41,553 bases of DNA from the NCBI GenBank assembly GCA_018001635.1, contig JAGNHS010000026.1, forward strand, positions 1 through 41,553. The letters are read 5' to 3'. This DNA is from Pseudomonadota bacterium. Its GTDB lineage: Bacteria > Bdellovibrionota > UBA2428. The position numbers were made by a program, and so were the translations under genes. Every line of letters starts with the position of its first letter. The first letter of the stretch is position 1. Shown here one piece after another: positions 16,667 through 25,821 of this stretch. The notes below the pieces were generated by a model, which made no database searches, had not been told where the DNA came from, and saw only the letters and a list, made by a program, of their open reading frames with translations.

Positions 16667-17365
16667 TTAAAATTTAACGATTATATTTTGCCACCATTCA
16701 GGCAAATGACTGGTGAGAAAGGCCTCTATTCGCTTATCCCAAGCCATTATCACTAAAAATCCCACAACGATAACGGCCAAGGCTCCCACAATATAGAGTT
16801 TACGCAATCTCGACTTTTGTTTGTGAAACCATTGAAAACCCAATTTGTGCGACAAAAAACCCAAAAGGGCCAGAGAACTCCCCGCACCCACCCCAAAAAG
16901 TGTCACATGAATAAAACCTCGAAATTGAGAGCCCTCCCTAGCTAAGTATCCTAGCGCAGCCCCCAAAGAAGGACCAATACAGGGTCCCCAGATTAAACCC
17001 AAACTCAGTCCCTTAATAAAATCTGATTTCAATAAAACTTGCGGTACTTTAATTTTATGATTCTGTATTTTTGAGAGAAAATTCTGGAATAAAATGTTGA
17101 ATTTCGAATTCAACATAAATATTCCCATCAAGACCATGAGCCAAGCGCCCCAGATTCTCAGAATATTTGGGTCAATAAAACTTTCGGCAGAAAGTATTCC
17201 AAGCAGAGTACCCGCCATTGAAAATGAAAAAACAAAACCTGCAATTAACAAAAAAAATGATTGAAGTGATTTTTCTATAGAAGCGATTGTCACTATAGGA
17301 ATCAGCGGTAAAACACAAGGCGACAGAGCACTGAGCATTCCTGCTAAAAAGAGAACTAACATCAA
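16667..17365 (-). CDS. CcdA/DsbD-type thiol-disulfide membrane transporter
   Basis: The 232-residue protein has about six hydrophobic segments and the paired cysteines of the CcdA/DsbD beta-domain: SPCVLPLIP (C17) and GPCIGPSLGA (C129). These proteins carry electrons from cytoplasmic thioredoxin across the inner membrane. Its start overlaps the end of the thioredoxin-like gene by 4 nt, so it is very likely the electron donor for that exported thioredoxin. Such pairs serve cytochrome c maturation or periplasmic disulfide repair; no cytochrome gene is near. The C-terminal tail (PEWWQNIIVKF) extends past the last membrane segment. Confidence 0.88.
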   Translation of the reverse strand: MMLVLFLAGMLSALSPCVLPLIPIVTIASIEKSLQSFFLLIAGFVFSFSMAGTLLGILSAESFIDPNILRIWGAWLMVLMGIFMLNSKFNILFQNFLSKIQNHKIKVPQVLLKSDFIKGLSLGLIWGPCIGPSLGAALGYLAREGSQFRGFIHVTLFGVGAGSSLALLGFLSHKLGFQWFHKQKSRLRKLYIVGALAVIVVGFLVIMAWDKRIEAFLTSHLPEWWQNIIVKF

Positions 17366-17763
17366 TCACCCGATATGTGCGTTTTCAAAAACGAAAGAAT
17401 CTGACTTTTTTCTGTTTGGCCTGCTTCACGAGCCAGCTCTTTTCCGGCTTTTAAAATAATCAGTGTTGATTGACGATTTACATTCCATTCTTTTCTGAGC
17501 AATAAGGCATCGTCATAAGGAATCACTAAGGTTACGACTCCTTTTAAAGCATTATCTGTCACCATAATTTTATCTAAAATCTTTTTCTGGGCTTGGCAGG
17601 AAGGACACCAATCGGCATAAAAGTGGAGCAAAACATATTTCCCTTCTTGAGTGGCCTTCTCCATAGTTTTCGTAAGATAAAGCTCAGGTTTCTTTCCCCA
17701 TGAAGTCGTACTGAGCACCAAAAAAATAATAAGAAAATTAAGCGAAAAAAATTTTTGCCTCAT
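17362..17763 (-). CDS. Exported thioredoxin-like protein
   Basis: A signal peptide or anchor (FFSLNFLIIFLVLSTTSWG, residues 5-23) precedes a thioredoxin fold of about 105 residues. The active site is ADWCPSCQAQKK with C53 and C56, preceded by YVLLHFY. The N-terminal strand sequence LYLTKTMEKATQEGKYVLLHFY resembles the DsbD gamma domain and DUF953-like thioredoxins. The conserved cis-Pro region is replaced by NRQSTLIIL, where Ser-Thr stands in place of the usual xxTP. It is coupled to the CcdA-like gene, and together they resemble a split DsbD. A TGTTATTCT extended -10 lies 6 nt before the ATG. Confidence 0.88.
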   Translation of the reverse strand: MRQKFFSLNFLIIFLVLSTTSWGKKPELYLTKTMEKATQEGKYVLLHFYADWCPSCQAQKKILDKIMVTDNALKGVVTLVIPYDDALLLRKEWNVNRQSTLIILKAGKELAREAGQTEKSQILSFLKTHISGD

Positions 17764-17846
17764 AGAACCAGAATAACATTAGGCCTTTAAAAGACTAGTG
17801 AGTCTCAGATAAATATGATCTTAAAAGGTGTATGAGGATTTTGTAC

Positions 17847-18485
17847 TTATTGATCCTTTTTAAAACTCAGTTGGCGTTCAAAATGTTTTGCCATCATATC
17901 CGATTCAATATTCACTAAATCACCCACCTTTAAGCTCCCAAGATTAGTCAGCGCCAAGGTGTGTGGAATAATCATATGAGACCAACGAGTTTCAAAGGCA
18001 AGGTCTTCAACATGATTGACTGTCAAGCTCACGCCATTCAGGGCAACAGAACCTTTTTTAATCAAATAGGGTGCAATCATTTTTTGAGCCGCTTCCTTAG
18101 CCACAAAAACAAATTCTTCGAAATCACCAATTTTGTTTCGACTCAAAAGCTCGGCCACAGCTTCCACATGACCACTCACCAAATGACCGCCAATTTCATC
18201 TCCCATTCTAAGAGAAGACTCCAAATTTAAATGATCACCTGATTTTTTGGATCCCAAATTTGTACAAGAAAGTGTTTCTGGAGAGATTTCAAAACTGAGC
18301 CAACATGAGTTCTCGTTTTTATCATTTTTTACAACTGTTAAACAAACGCCATTCACGGCGATAGACGCGCCAAGAGAGGCTTCTTTTAAACGAGCGTGAG
18401 TGACAAGAACTTTAAAACGCAAACCCGAAGGAATTTCTTCAACGCTACACAACTTTGAAGATTCAAGGACTAGACCTGTGAACAT
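17847..18485 (-). CDS. ribE: Riboflavin synthase alpha subunit
   Basis: Riboflavin synthase dismutates two 6,7-dimethyl-8-ribityllumazine molecules into riboflavin and the RibH substrate. The 212-residue protein starts MFTGLVLESSK and contains two lumazine-binding repeats: SIAVNGVCLTVV (about 41-52) and SVALNGVSLTVN (about 145-156), each with GGHLVSGHVE or IESDMMAKHFERQ partners. Its start shares one base region with the stop of the nfu gene (ATG/TAA overlap), so they are co-transcribed. The CcdA/thioredoxin pair separates it from ribBA. Also called ribC in some species. Confidence 0.96.
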   Translation of the reverse strand: MFTGLVLESSKLCSVEEIPSGLRFKVLVTHARLKEASLGASIAVNGVCLTVVKNDKNENSCWLSFEISPETLSCTNLGSKKSGDHLNLESSLRMGDEIGGHLVSGHVEAVAELLSRNKIGDFEEFVFVAKEAAQKMIAPYLIKKGSVALNGVSLTVNHVEDLAFETRWSHMIIPHTLALTNLGSLKVGDLVNIESDMMAKHFERQLSFKKDQ

Positions 18486-19048
18486 TAAATGGCTACTACC
18501 TCTACAATTTCAGGAATTTTCTCTCGCAAACGATTTTCGATACCCATTTTCAAAGTGGCTGTGGAAGAAGGACAACCCGAACAGGAGCCCTGCATATGCA
18601 GGAAAACAATTCCATCCTGATATTTTTCAAAAGTGATGTCGCCACCATCCATCGCCACTGCAGGACGAATATCACGATCAAGTATTTCAACAATGAGCTT
18701 TTCAACATCAGTTTCAGCTTTAGAATTCTGATTCAGAAGAGCTTCGGGAAGAACCGCCTGTAGGCCGCTTTTGATAAAGGCTTTTACAGTATCGATGACC
18801 TTATCATTGACCTCGGTCAAACGATCGTGATTGGCTAAAGTGACAGTGACAAAGTTTTTGCCAACCATAACAGCAACAATGCCCTCAATCACAAAAAGTT
18901 GCTCGGCCAATGGAGCCTTTCCTTGAGCACTCGCTTTGTCTGAAAAAGTGGCCGCTCCTGACTCTAAAAGAGGGGGATGAGTTACATATTTAAGGGAATT
19001 AGGATTTGGCGTGAATTCCAAATCCACGCGAATAGTATCAAATGTCAT
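18485..19048 (-). CDS. nfu: Nfu-type iron-sulfur cluster scaffold
   Basis: Nfu proteins carry and deliver Fe-S clusters to target apoproteins. The N-terminal domain (about 8-95) matches the Nfu N-terminal module, with FTPNPNSLKYV and FVIEGIVAVMVGKNFVTVTL. The C-terminal NifU-like domain (about 115-185) has IRPAVAMDGGDITF and the cluster-binding SCSGCPSSTATLK with C156 and C159. Length 187 is standard for the two-domain form. It heads the nfu-ribE pair and is divergent from the methyltransferase-glycosyltransferase gene. Firm identification. Confidence 0.94.
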   Translation of the reverse strand: MTFDTIRVDLEFTPNPNSLKYVTHPPLLESGAATFSDKASAQGKAPLAEQLFVIEGIVAVMVGKNFVTVTLANHDRLTEVNDKVIDTVKAFIKSGLQAVLPEALLNQNSKAETDVEKLIVEILDRDIRPAVAMDGGDITFEKYQDGIVFLHMQGSCSGCPSSTATLKMGIENRLREKIPEIVEVVAI

Positions 19049-19105
19049 AGGGCTTATCTCTTATCATGAAAAAAGACCTATCTCTAACTAGATTTAAGCC
19101 TATCC

Positions 19106-19133
19106 TTGACCGAAGTTAAGGCTATGTTAGTTA
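19106..19133 (+). promoter_or_regulatory. Possible promoter of the methyltransferase-glycosyltransferase gene, within a dyad
   Basis: TTGACC (19106-19111) and TAGTTA (19128-19133) are 16 nt apart, and the GTG start at 19140 lies 6 nt after the -10. The -35 box sits inside a small dyad, CCTTGAC-CGAA-GTTAAGG (19104-19121), which could be an operator or chance. Confidence 0.35.
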
Positions 19134-19139
19134 AAAGGC

Positions 19140-20573
19140 GTGGTGAGCAATAATATACTCTTAGAAAAACACTTAGAAAAAACCCAAAGCTTTTACGATA
19201 GCTACCCCACTTCCAAAAACCGATGGAGTCGTTTTTACACAAGACTTTTAGGGCATTACTATCGATTTTTTATTCCGGAAGGCAGCCGAGTTCTCGAGAT
19301 TGGTTGTGGATCGGGTCAACTTTTAGGGGAATTGAGCGATCGTATTTGTGTGGGGGTAGACCTTTCAGCCCAACAAATCCGTGCCGCCAGCATGAAAAAT
19401 CCTCAAAACCGATATTTTGTCGGCTCCGGAGAAAAACTATCCTTGATTGAAGACCTCAAAGCCCAAAGTTTTGATTACGTCATACTTTCTGAAACAATAA
19501 ATTTTGCTGGCGATGTTCAAAAGCTTTTTGAAGAAATTCAAAAAGTCTCTAACCCTGAAACTCGTTTGATAGTTAATTTTTTCAACAACCTCTGGCGCCC
19601 TATTCTTTCGTTAGTCACTTTTTTGCGTCTTAAAAGAGCCACACCAAAATTGAACTGGCTCAGTCACACAGATGTTAACAACCTATTGCAGCTTAGCTCT
19701 TGGGAGATCGTCAAAGAAGATTGTCGAATCTTGTGTCCCTATAATCTTTTTGGACTCGAGAAAATTTTTAATGTTGTTTTAGCCCCCCTCCTAAGCTCCT
19801 TATCTTTGACTGTTTTTCAAATTGCTCGCTCCACCCAACACAACATCAAAAAGGAACTCAGCGTATCTGTAGTCATTCCCGCAAGAAACGAAGAAGGCAA
19901 TATTGAAAACGCCATAAAAAGATTGCCCAGAATGGGATCACACACCGAAGTCATCTTTGTAGAAGGAAATTCTACAGATCAAACTTGGCGAGAAATTCAA
20001 AGAGTCAAAGGGGCCCATCCTGAATGGGATATTAAAATTCTAAAACAAAGCGCGCGCGGTAAAAGAAATGCTGTAGAAGAAGGCTTTGCCATTGCACAGG
20101 GCGACTTACTCATGATTCTTGACGCGGATTTAACGGTTCCCCCGGAAGAACTTCCTAAATTTTATAACGCCGTAGCCTCCGGCAAATGTGATTATGCCAA
20201 CGGAGTGAGATTAGTTTACCCCATGGAAAAAAAGGCCATGCGTTTCATCAATATGTGTGGAAACAAATTCTTTAGTTTGTCTTTTAGTTGGGTACTCGGA
20301 CAAAACATCAAAGACACTCTCTGTGGAACAAAAGTTCTACTCAAAAAGAACTATATTAAAATTCAAAAAAATCGAAAGTACTTTGGAGATTTCGACCCCT
20401 TCGGAGATTTCGATATGATTTTTGGCTCTGCCAAGCTCCACCTGAAAATGATGGACATTCCAATTCGATATCGCGATCGCACTTACGGTGAAACTAACAT
20501 CAACCGATGGGCTCATGGATGGCTTTTAATTAAAATGTTGTTTTTCTCACTAAATAAACTAAAGTTCATTTAG
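19140..20573 (+). CDS. Fused SAM methyltransferase and family-2 glycosyltransferase
   Basis: Two domains are joined in one 477-residue chain. Residues 45-200 form a class I methyltransferase: VLEIGCGSGQLLG (51-63) is the SAM loop, followed by VGVDLSAQQI, FDYVILSETINF and RLIVNFFN. Residues 241-470 are a GT-A family 2 glycosyltransferase: VSVVIPARNEEGNIENAI, VEGNSTDQTW, QSARGKRNAVEEGF and the metal-binding LDADLT (D328, D330), with GDFDMIFG and YGETNINRW. A GT2 of this style usually acts on polyprenyl phosphate or envelope glycans. The start is GTG at 19140 or the adjacent GTG at 19143. The symporter gene follows after 16 nt. Substrate is unknown. Confidence 0.85.
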   Translation: MVSNNILLEKHLEKTQSFYDSYPTSKNRWSRFYTRLLGHYYRFFIPEGSRVLEIGCGSGQLLGELSDRICVGVDLSAQQIRAASMKNPQNRYFVGSGEKLSLIEDLKAQSFDYVILSETINFAGDVQKLFEEIQKVSNPETRLIVNFFNNLWRPILSLVTFLRLKRATPKLNWLSHTDVNNLLQLSSWEIVKEDCRILCPYNLFGLEKIFNVVLAPLLSSLSLTVFQIARSTQHNIKKELSVSVVIPARNEEGNIENAIKRLPRMGSHTEVIFVEGNSTDQTWREIQRVKGAHPEWDIKILKQSARGKRNAVEEGFAIAQGDLLMILDADLTVPPEELPKFYNAVASGKCDYANGVRLVYPMEKKAMRFINMCGNKFFSLSFSWVLGQNIKDTLCGTKVLLKKNYIKIQKNRKYFGDFDPFGDFDMIFGSAKLHLKMMDIPIRYRDRTYGETNINRWAHGWLLIKMLFFSLNKLKFI

Positions 20574-20589
20574 GAGAGAAGCTCACTCA

Positions 20590-21837
20590 ATGTTTAAAAA
20601 AATCCGACTCAGTTTATCGATTCAAATTGTTATTGCCATCATTGCCGGTCTTATATTGGGTCCCATTCTTGGCCCAAAAGCGTCTTCGCTGGGGGCTCTT
20701 GGCAAACTCTACATTCAACTCATCAAAACCGTTGCGGCTCCTTTGGTCTTTTTTGCAATCGTAGATAGCCTTTTAAAAACTTCAATAAAGAAACGACACG
20801 CTCTTCGATTATTTGGAATTACTAGCGTCAACGCCACCATTGCGGCATTAATTGGTCTCAGTTTAGCTAATCTTTTTAAACCTGGAGAAAAACTTCACTT
20901 AGAAGGGATTGAGACAGCTAAATCTTCATTGCCTTTAATTACCGAAAAATTTAATTTTGTAAAAGCTCTCGAGGGATACATTCCCTCACACTTGCTTCAA
21001 CCCTTCCTTGAAAACAACATTCTTGTTCTTGTTGTATACGCCGTCTTGTTAGGATCTATTATTCGAGTGATCAGAAATCCTGAGAATGGATTCCCTCAAG
21101 AAATTCATAAAGGCGCTTTCTACATAGAAGACATTTGTTTAACTCTCTTCAAAGTTTTTGAAATTCTACTGGAATGGGTTGTAAAAATTACCCCCTTTGC
21201 AGTTTTTGGTGTGCTCACAAAAACCATCGGTGAATATGGCTGGGCTCCGCTGCAAGGACTAGCATGGTATGTTGGCGTTGGAGTTCTTGGTCTTTGCATT
21301 CATCCCTTATTCACTTACCAACTTTGGATTAGTCTATACACTCGACTTTCTTTAAAGGAATTTTGGAGAGAAGCAAAAAATCCAGTCATATTTGGCTTAG
21401 GTTGCAACAGCAGTCTGGCCACTCTCCCCATCACTCTCAAAGCCTTAGATAAACTCAAAATTTCAAAAGCCTCTTCGCGACTTGGAGCCTGTATCGGAAC
21501 CAATCTTAATAATGATGGAATACTTTTATACGAAGCTATGGCTGTATTTTTCGTAGCGCAATATCACGGATATCACATGCACTTAAACGACCAAATATTT
21601 GCCATGATCACTTGTGTGATTGCGGCCATTGGTATTGCAGGAGTTCCTGAAGCTGGCATTGTTTCATTATCGTTAGTGCTTTCGACTGTGGGTTTACCCT
21701 TAGAGATTTTACCATTACTCATCACTGTCGATTGGATTCTCGCTCGAATGAGAACGGGCGTAAACGTCTTAGCCGATATGACAGTATCAACAGTTCTCGA
21801 TGAAATGGAACATCGTGAAGTGGCTCATCATAAGTAA
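20590..21837 (+). CDS. Dicarboxylate/amino acid:cation symporter (SDF/DAACS family)
   Basis: A 415-residue inner-membrane symporter with eight predicted membrane segments and two re-entrant loops. Family motifs are CNSSLATLPITL (the serine-rich HP1 tip), GTNLNNDGILLYEAMAVFFVAQ (the NMDGT region, here NNDGI) and VDWILARMRTGVNVLADMT near the C-terminus. Compared with archaeal GltPh, the residue aligned with Asp394 (contacts the substrate amino group) is Ala, while Arg397, Asn401 and Asp405 equivalents remain. That argues for a dicarboxylate lacking an amino group rather than glutamate or aspartate. AGGAGAG lies 10 nt upstream of the ATG, and it forms an operon with the upstream gene. Confidence 0.92.
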   Translation: MFKKIRLSLSIQIVIAIIAGLILGPILGPKASSLGALGKLYIQLIKTVAAPLVFFAIVDSLLKTSIKKRHALRLFGITSVNATIAALIGLSLANLFKPGEKLHLEGIETAKSSLPLITEKFNFVKALEGYIPSHLLQPFLENNILVLVVYAVLLGSIIRVIRNPENGFPQEIHKGAFYIEDICLTLFKVFEILLEWVVKITPFAVFGVLTKTIGEYGWAPLQGLAWYVGVGVLGLCIHPLFTYQLWISLYTRLSLKEFWREAKNPVIFGLGCNSSLATLPITLKALDKLKISKASSRLGACIGTNLNNDGILLYEAMAVFFVAQYHGYHMHLNDQIFAMITCVIAAIGIAGVPEAGIVSLSLVLSTVGLPLEILPLLITVDWILARMRTGVNVLADMTVSTVLDEMEHREVAHHK

Positions 21838-21925
21838 AACAATGTTTTAATTGAGTTTTAAAAATCCTGAAGTCTGAAAGCATACGATTGACACCTTGCA
21901 TCCTGGATTATAGTCATAGCAAAGC

Positions 21926-23029
21926 ATGTCTAAGGCTTCGCTAATTTTCAGTATAATTATTTTTATACTGTCATTTAATTCAAATACTTTTGCCTCAGAT
22001 AATTTAGAAGCCGATCAAGAATTATTTCTAAAAGTTTTGGGACTCTCTGAAAATTCAACTGAAGACTCCTTCGCCTCAGAAAGTGATTGGCCCTTGCGAG
22101 CTTACGCACAATCTGAAATGGCCAATTGGGGAACTCAAGCACCAGAACTCTACGAAAAAATTAAAAAATATTTAGCCCTCATCACTCCCAGCTTAAGAAA
22201 AATGATGGCGCTTAAAAAGAAAGTCGATTCCGGTCAGTATCAAACTCATACAAAATTTTTAGAAATCGGTTTATCGTGTGGTCTCATTTGTGGAAGCACT
22301 TTACGTTTACAGGTAGGTTTAAAACGTGACCCCAAACGCACATATCCATTTTTGGGTCTCCAATTTTCAGTTCAACCTCCCAGAGAATGGATTAGTTTTG
22401 GAGCGGCTGCTTCACTAGGTGTTGGTGAGTTAAAACTAAAAACAAGAAGCGCTAAAAAGTTCATGCTCACTCTAGACGATCCCCAAGCCAGTGTTAAAAA
22501 TATTGGAAATCATAAAATGGCTTCAGTTCCTGTAGGCCGTTATAAAACTCAAACCAATACTACTGACGGTGACACATATTTAGGGCATGGAGTGGCTGTA
22601 GGAATCATGGCAAGCCAGTCGGAAGCTTCTAACCTCACCGTTAATCTCATTCCTCAAGTGCCCATTTGGTTTAACCATTTTGAAACTCCGATGGCTCAAC
22701 AAATTTCATTAATCATGAATGCACTTTATCGTTTTGATTTTGAACAAGTCGAAGCTCAAATTTCTGTTTTTCAAACTATGGTGAATAATTTAGAAAATGA
22801 TCTCGCCGAACGTGGAGTCATACTTTACGCAAGTGAAAGTCTACCTGAACTCAGCGGACGTCATGCTCTATCAAGCCCGGGAGTTTTATTCAGCCCACCT
22901 GTGATTGCTCGATACGCGCCACAAATGTTACCTGCTGCAATGATAGATCGTGCCCAATGCCAAGGCTTACTCACAGACACTACAAAAAAACCGGATTTCA
23001 CCCCTCTTTTACAAAGCTCCGCGAAATGA
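21926..23029 (+). CDS. Exported protein of unknown function (367 aa)
   Basis: The N-terminus is a signal peptide (LIFSIIIFILSFNSNTFA, cleaved before SDNL). The mature protein begins helical and acidic (to about residue 95), continues with beta-rich glycine segments (FLEIGLSCGLICGSTLRLQVGL, YPFLGLQFSVQPP, WISFGAAASLGVGEL), and ends in a helical region with LSSPGVLFSPPVIARYAP. Cysteines at LSCGLICG could form a disulfide. The pattern might be a small barrel or a periplasmic domain. TTGACA (21888) and TATAGT (21909) are only 15 nt apart, so the promoter is imperfect. There is no Shine-Dalgarno site. It converges on ribD with 3 nt between stops. I do not recognise the family. Confidence 0.72.
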   Translation: MSKASLIFSIIIFILSFNSNTFASDNLEADQELFLKVLGLSENSTEDSFASESDWPLRAYAQSEMANWGTQAPELYEKIKKYLALITPSLRKMMALKKKVDSGQYQTHTKFLEIGLSCGLICGSTLRLQVGLKRDPKRTYPFLGLQFSVQPPREWISFGAAASLGVGELKLKTRSAKKFMLTLDDPQASVKNIGNHKMASVPVGRYKTQTNTTDGDTYLGHGVAVGIMASQSEASNLTVNLIPQVPIWFNHFETPMAQQISLIMNALYRFDFEQVEAQISVFQTMVNNLENDLAERGVILYASESLPELSGRHALSSPGVLFSPPVIARYAPQMLPAAMIDRAQCQGLLTDTTKKPDFTPLLQSSAK

Positions 23030-23032
23030 TTA

Positions 23033-24052
23033 CTAGGCTTTCAAAATGAGTAAAAAATCATTGTCACTCAGTTGAGTGAGACTTTTATTTTTAAACTGAC
23101 GACCGGGAATTTTTCCTGAATTTAAGGCCTGGAAACTAGACTGTTCGCCTCCCAAATATTGAGAGCCCATATAATGCCAAATTTCGGCGACCAAATTGGA
23201 TTCAATAAACTGTGCCGACAATTGTGGTCCAGCTTCAATCATCACATCATAAAGCCCGCGCTTATAGAGAATAGACAAAGCATCTTCTAGACTTTGAGTT
23301 TGCAACCATTCCGCACCTGAGGGCCTCTTAGAAATTTTGAAGGCGCTCATATCTTGAGCTTCTCGTCGAGAAATAATGAATAAATGAGGTTGAGCCGACA
23401 ACAATTCACCAGATGAATTGCGTGCCGTGAATTGAGGATCATCTTTTAAGACTGTTTTCCAAGAACTTATCATGGCGTCCACTCGAGCACGCAATTGTTG
23501 AGCATGATTTCGAGCCTCAGGTCCCGTTATCCATTGCGAAGCCCCACTGTGTGAAAAAAACTTTCCGTCTAAACTGGTCGCCATTTTTAATGTGACAAAA
23601 GGTCTTTTATTTTTATGAGCAAAAAGCCATTCACGATTGAGTGCCTCACATTGATCTTTGTGCACATCAATCTCAACCTCTATGCCCGCCGCTTGAAGCT
23701 TGGCGATTCCCTGGCCCGCCACTTTTTCAAATGGATCTATTAATCCAATAATAACCTTTTTAATTTTTTCTTTTATTAAAAGATCGGCACAAGGAGGAGT
23801 TTTTCCAAAATGAGAGCAGGGCTCGAGAGTGACGGCGACTGTTGATCCCTCAATTTTAATTCCCGCTTCATGAGCTTTCTTAAAAAGATTCACTTCAGCA
23901 TGTGGGCCACCGAAAACTTCATGCTTTGCAGAAATTCTTCTTCCGTCTTTAGAAAGCATAGCTGCGCCGACGCGGGGATTAGGTCGCACCGCACGAGGCG
24001 ATTCATGCGCTTCCTTGATGGCTAGCTCCATTAAAGAATCTGAATCAGACAT
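23033..24052 (-). CDS. ribD: Bifunctional riboflavin deaminase/reductase RibD
   Basis: RibD deaminates then reduces the pyrimidine intermediate of riboflavin synthesis. The deaminase domain (1-145) has the zinc site HAEVN (H51, E53) and EPCSHFGKTPPC (C79, C88), and an N-terminal PNPRVGAAMLS. The reductase domain (about 150-339) has RPFVTLKMATSLDGKF, ASQWITGPEAR and VMIEAGPQLSAQFI. Length 339 is slightly short for the family (about 360-370). It overlaps nrdR by 3 nt (TAATG) and ends the long DUF177-to-ribD run. Products feed RibH and RibE encoded 5-9 kb away. Confidence 0.96.
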   Translation of the reverse strand: MSDSDSLMELAIKEAHESPRAVRPNPRVGAAMLSKDGRRISAKHEVFGGPHAEVNLFKKAHEAGIKIEGSTVAVTLEPCSHFGKTPPCADLLIKEKIKKVIIGLIDPFEKVAGQGIAKLQAAGIEVEIDVHKDQCEALNREWLFAHKNKRPFVTLKMATSLDGKFFSHSGASQWITGPEARNHAQQLRARVDAMISSWKTVLKDDPQFTARNSSGELLSAQPHLFIISRREAQDMSAFKISKRPSGAEWLQTQSLEDALSILYKRGLYDVMIEAGPQLSAQFIESNLVAEIWHYMGSQYLGGEQSSFQALNSGKIPGRQFKNKSLTQLSDNDFLLILKA

Positions 24053-24537
24053 TATTGATTGGGGAGATTGGAGTGATTGGGATGAGTGATATGCATGAGA
24101 TCTTCAACCTCAGCCATCAACTCACCAACATCTTTGAAGCGCCGATAAACACTTGCAAAACGAATGTAGGCAATCTCATCGAGCTTTTTAAGACCTTCCA
24201 TGACTCTTTCACCTAAATCCGTTGAAGTCACAGTATCCACACCAGACTCAAGCAATTTCCACTCGAGATCGGCAATGAGTTTTTCCATCTTACTTTTTGT
24301 AACGGGTCTCTTACCACAGGCCACTTCAACCGAGTGCATGAGTTTATTTCGATCGAAGGGTTGAAAGGTGCCATTCTTTTTTATCACCAATGGCATTTCA
24401 TCTTCGATTTGCTCAAGTGTTCTCCATCGTTTGTGACACTCTAAACATTCTCGACGTCGACGCACAGAACGACCCTCAGGATCCGGTCTCGAATCCAGCA
24501 CTTTAGTGTCTGCATGATTGCAGAAAGGGCAGTTCAT
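24052..24537 (-). CDS. nrdR: Transcriptional repressor NrdR
   Basis: NrdR represses ribonucleotide reductase genes, sensing ATP/dATP through an ATP-cone. The zinc ribbon has C3, C6, C31 and C34 (CPFC...CLEC), with the Arg-rich RSVRRRRECLECHKRW helix contacting DNA. The ATP-cone spans about 48-140 (VIKKNGTFQPFDRNKLMHSV, IRFASVYRRFKD). The 161-residue length fits. It sits between glyA and ribD, a very common position. Its targets (nrd operons) are not in the window and I saw no NrdR-box pair here. Confidence 0.97.
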   Translation of the reverse strand: MNCPFCNHADTKVLDSRPDPEGRSVRRRRECLECHKRWRTLEQIEDEMPLVIKKNGTFQPFDRNKLMHSVEVACGKRPVTKSKMEKLIADLEWKLLESGVDTVTSTDLGERVMEGLKKLDEIAYIRFASVYRRFKDVGELMAEVEDLMHITHPNHSNLPNQ

Positions 24538-25818
24538 TTATTTAAAGGCCTCCCAAGAATAAATTGGGAACTTTTCACAAAGAGCGTAAACTTGTTTACG
24601 AATTTCTTGAAGTGCATTCGTGTCTTGAGCTTTCATAATGGATTGATCAATCAGCTCTACAATAAATTTGATTTCAGTTTTTCCCATGCCTCGAGTTGTA
24701 AGGGCCGCAGTTCCAAGGCGAATTCCGCTCGTTACAAAGGGAGATTTAGTTTCAAATGGAATTGTATTTCTATTGGCATTGATGGCCGCTAAATCCAGTG
24801 CCACTTCCGCATCTCTACCACTGATATTTTTATTAGTGAGATCGAGAACCAATAGATGATTATCTGTACCGCCAGAAACAACTCGGTAACCTCTTTCAGT
24901 AAAAAGTTTGGCCATTTCGATACTGTTCTCAACAACTTTATGAGCGTAATCTTTAAAATTAGGCTGAAGTGCTTCGTTGAACATCACTGCTTTTCCAGCA
25001 ATGACATGCTCAAGAGGACCACCTTGAAGCCCCGGAAATACAGCTGAATCAATTTGTTTCGCAAAATCAGGATGACACATTATAAAGCCCGCTCTTGGGC
25101 CTCGAAGAGTTTTATGAGTCGTGCTTGTAACAACATGAGCATGAGGAAAAGGTGAAGGATGAGCTCCTGCGGCTACCAATCCTGAAATGTGAGCCATATC
25201 CACCATTAATAAAGCACCGACTTCATCGGCAATTTGTCGAAAGGCTTTAAAATCAATAGTTCGAGAATAAGAAGAATAACCGGCCACTATGAGTTTAGGT
25301 TTTTCTTTATGAGCGAGTTCACGAACTTGATCCATATCTAAGCGTTCATCATTTTGACGAACACCATAGGGAATGGGCTTAAACCATTTTCCAGAAAGAT
25401 TAACAGGAGATCCATGAGTTAAATGTCCGCCATGAGGAAGAGCGCATGCTAAAATTTTATCCCCTGGCTCTAAGAATGCTAAAAAGACGGCTTGATTGGC
25501 TTGAGCCCCACTATGACTTTGCACGTTTACATGAGGTACAAAATCTCCAATGGCAAACAGTTTTTTAGCTCGATCGCGTGCTAAATTTTCTACAATATCA
25601 ACGCACTCACAACCGCCATAATATCTTTTTCCAGGAAGTCCCTCGGCGTATTTATTAGTGAGCACAGACCCCATAGCTTGAATCACTGCAAGTGAAGTGT
25701 AATTTTCACTAGCAATCATTTCTAAATGCTTGGCTTGACGATTAAATTCTTTGTGAATGGCATCAAAAACTTCAGGATCACGTTTGGAAAGTTCTTGATC
25801 AAAAAGACCTTGGCTCAA
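24538..25818 (-). CDS. glyA: Serine hydroxymethyltransferase
   Basis: GlyA interconverts serine and glycine with tetrahydrofolate and PLP, feeding one-carbon metabolism. Signatures are [29 protein letters not shown], the PLP-lysine segment [16 protein letters not shown] and [15 protein letters not shown]. Length 426 is standard. The start codon is TTG at 25818, with a GGGGTAAG sequence just upstream that also contains the stop of rpiB (3 nt gap). It is followed directly by nrdR. Firm identification. Confidence 0.97.
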   Translation of the reverse strand: MSQGLFDQELSKRDPEVFDAIHKEFNRQAKHLEMIASENYTSLAVIQAMGSVLTNKYAEGLPGKRYYGGCECVDIVENLARDRAKKLFAIGDFVPHVNVQSHSGAQANQAVFLAFLEPGDKILACALPHGGHLTHGSPVNLSGKWFKPIPYGVRQNDERLDMDQVRELAHKEKPKLIVAGYSSYSRTIDFKAFRQIADEVGALLMVDMAHISGLVAAGAHPSPFPHAHVVTSTTHKTLRGPRAGFIMCHPDFAKQIDSAVFPGLQGGPLEHVIAGKAVMFNEALQPNFKDYAHKVVENSIEMAKLFTERGYRVVSGGTDNHLLVLDLTNKNISGRDAEVALDLAAINANRNTIPFETKSPFVTSGIRLGTAALTTRGMGKTEIKFIVELIDQSIMKAQDTNALQEIRKQVYALCEKFPIYSWEAFK

Positions 25819-25821
25819 TGC

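Noticed and set aside
17781..17806. Terminator after ribE (AGACT-CACT-AGTCT then TTTT)
   Set aside because: Only a 5-bp AT-rich stem; too weak to call with confidence.
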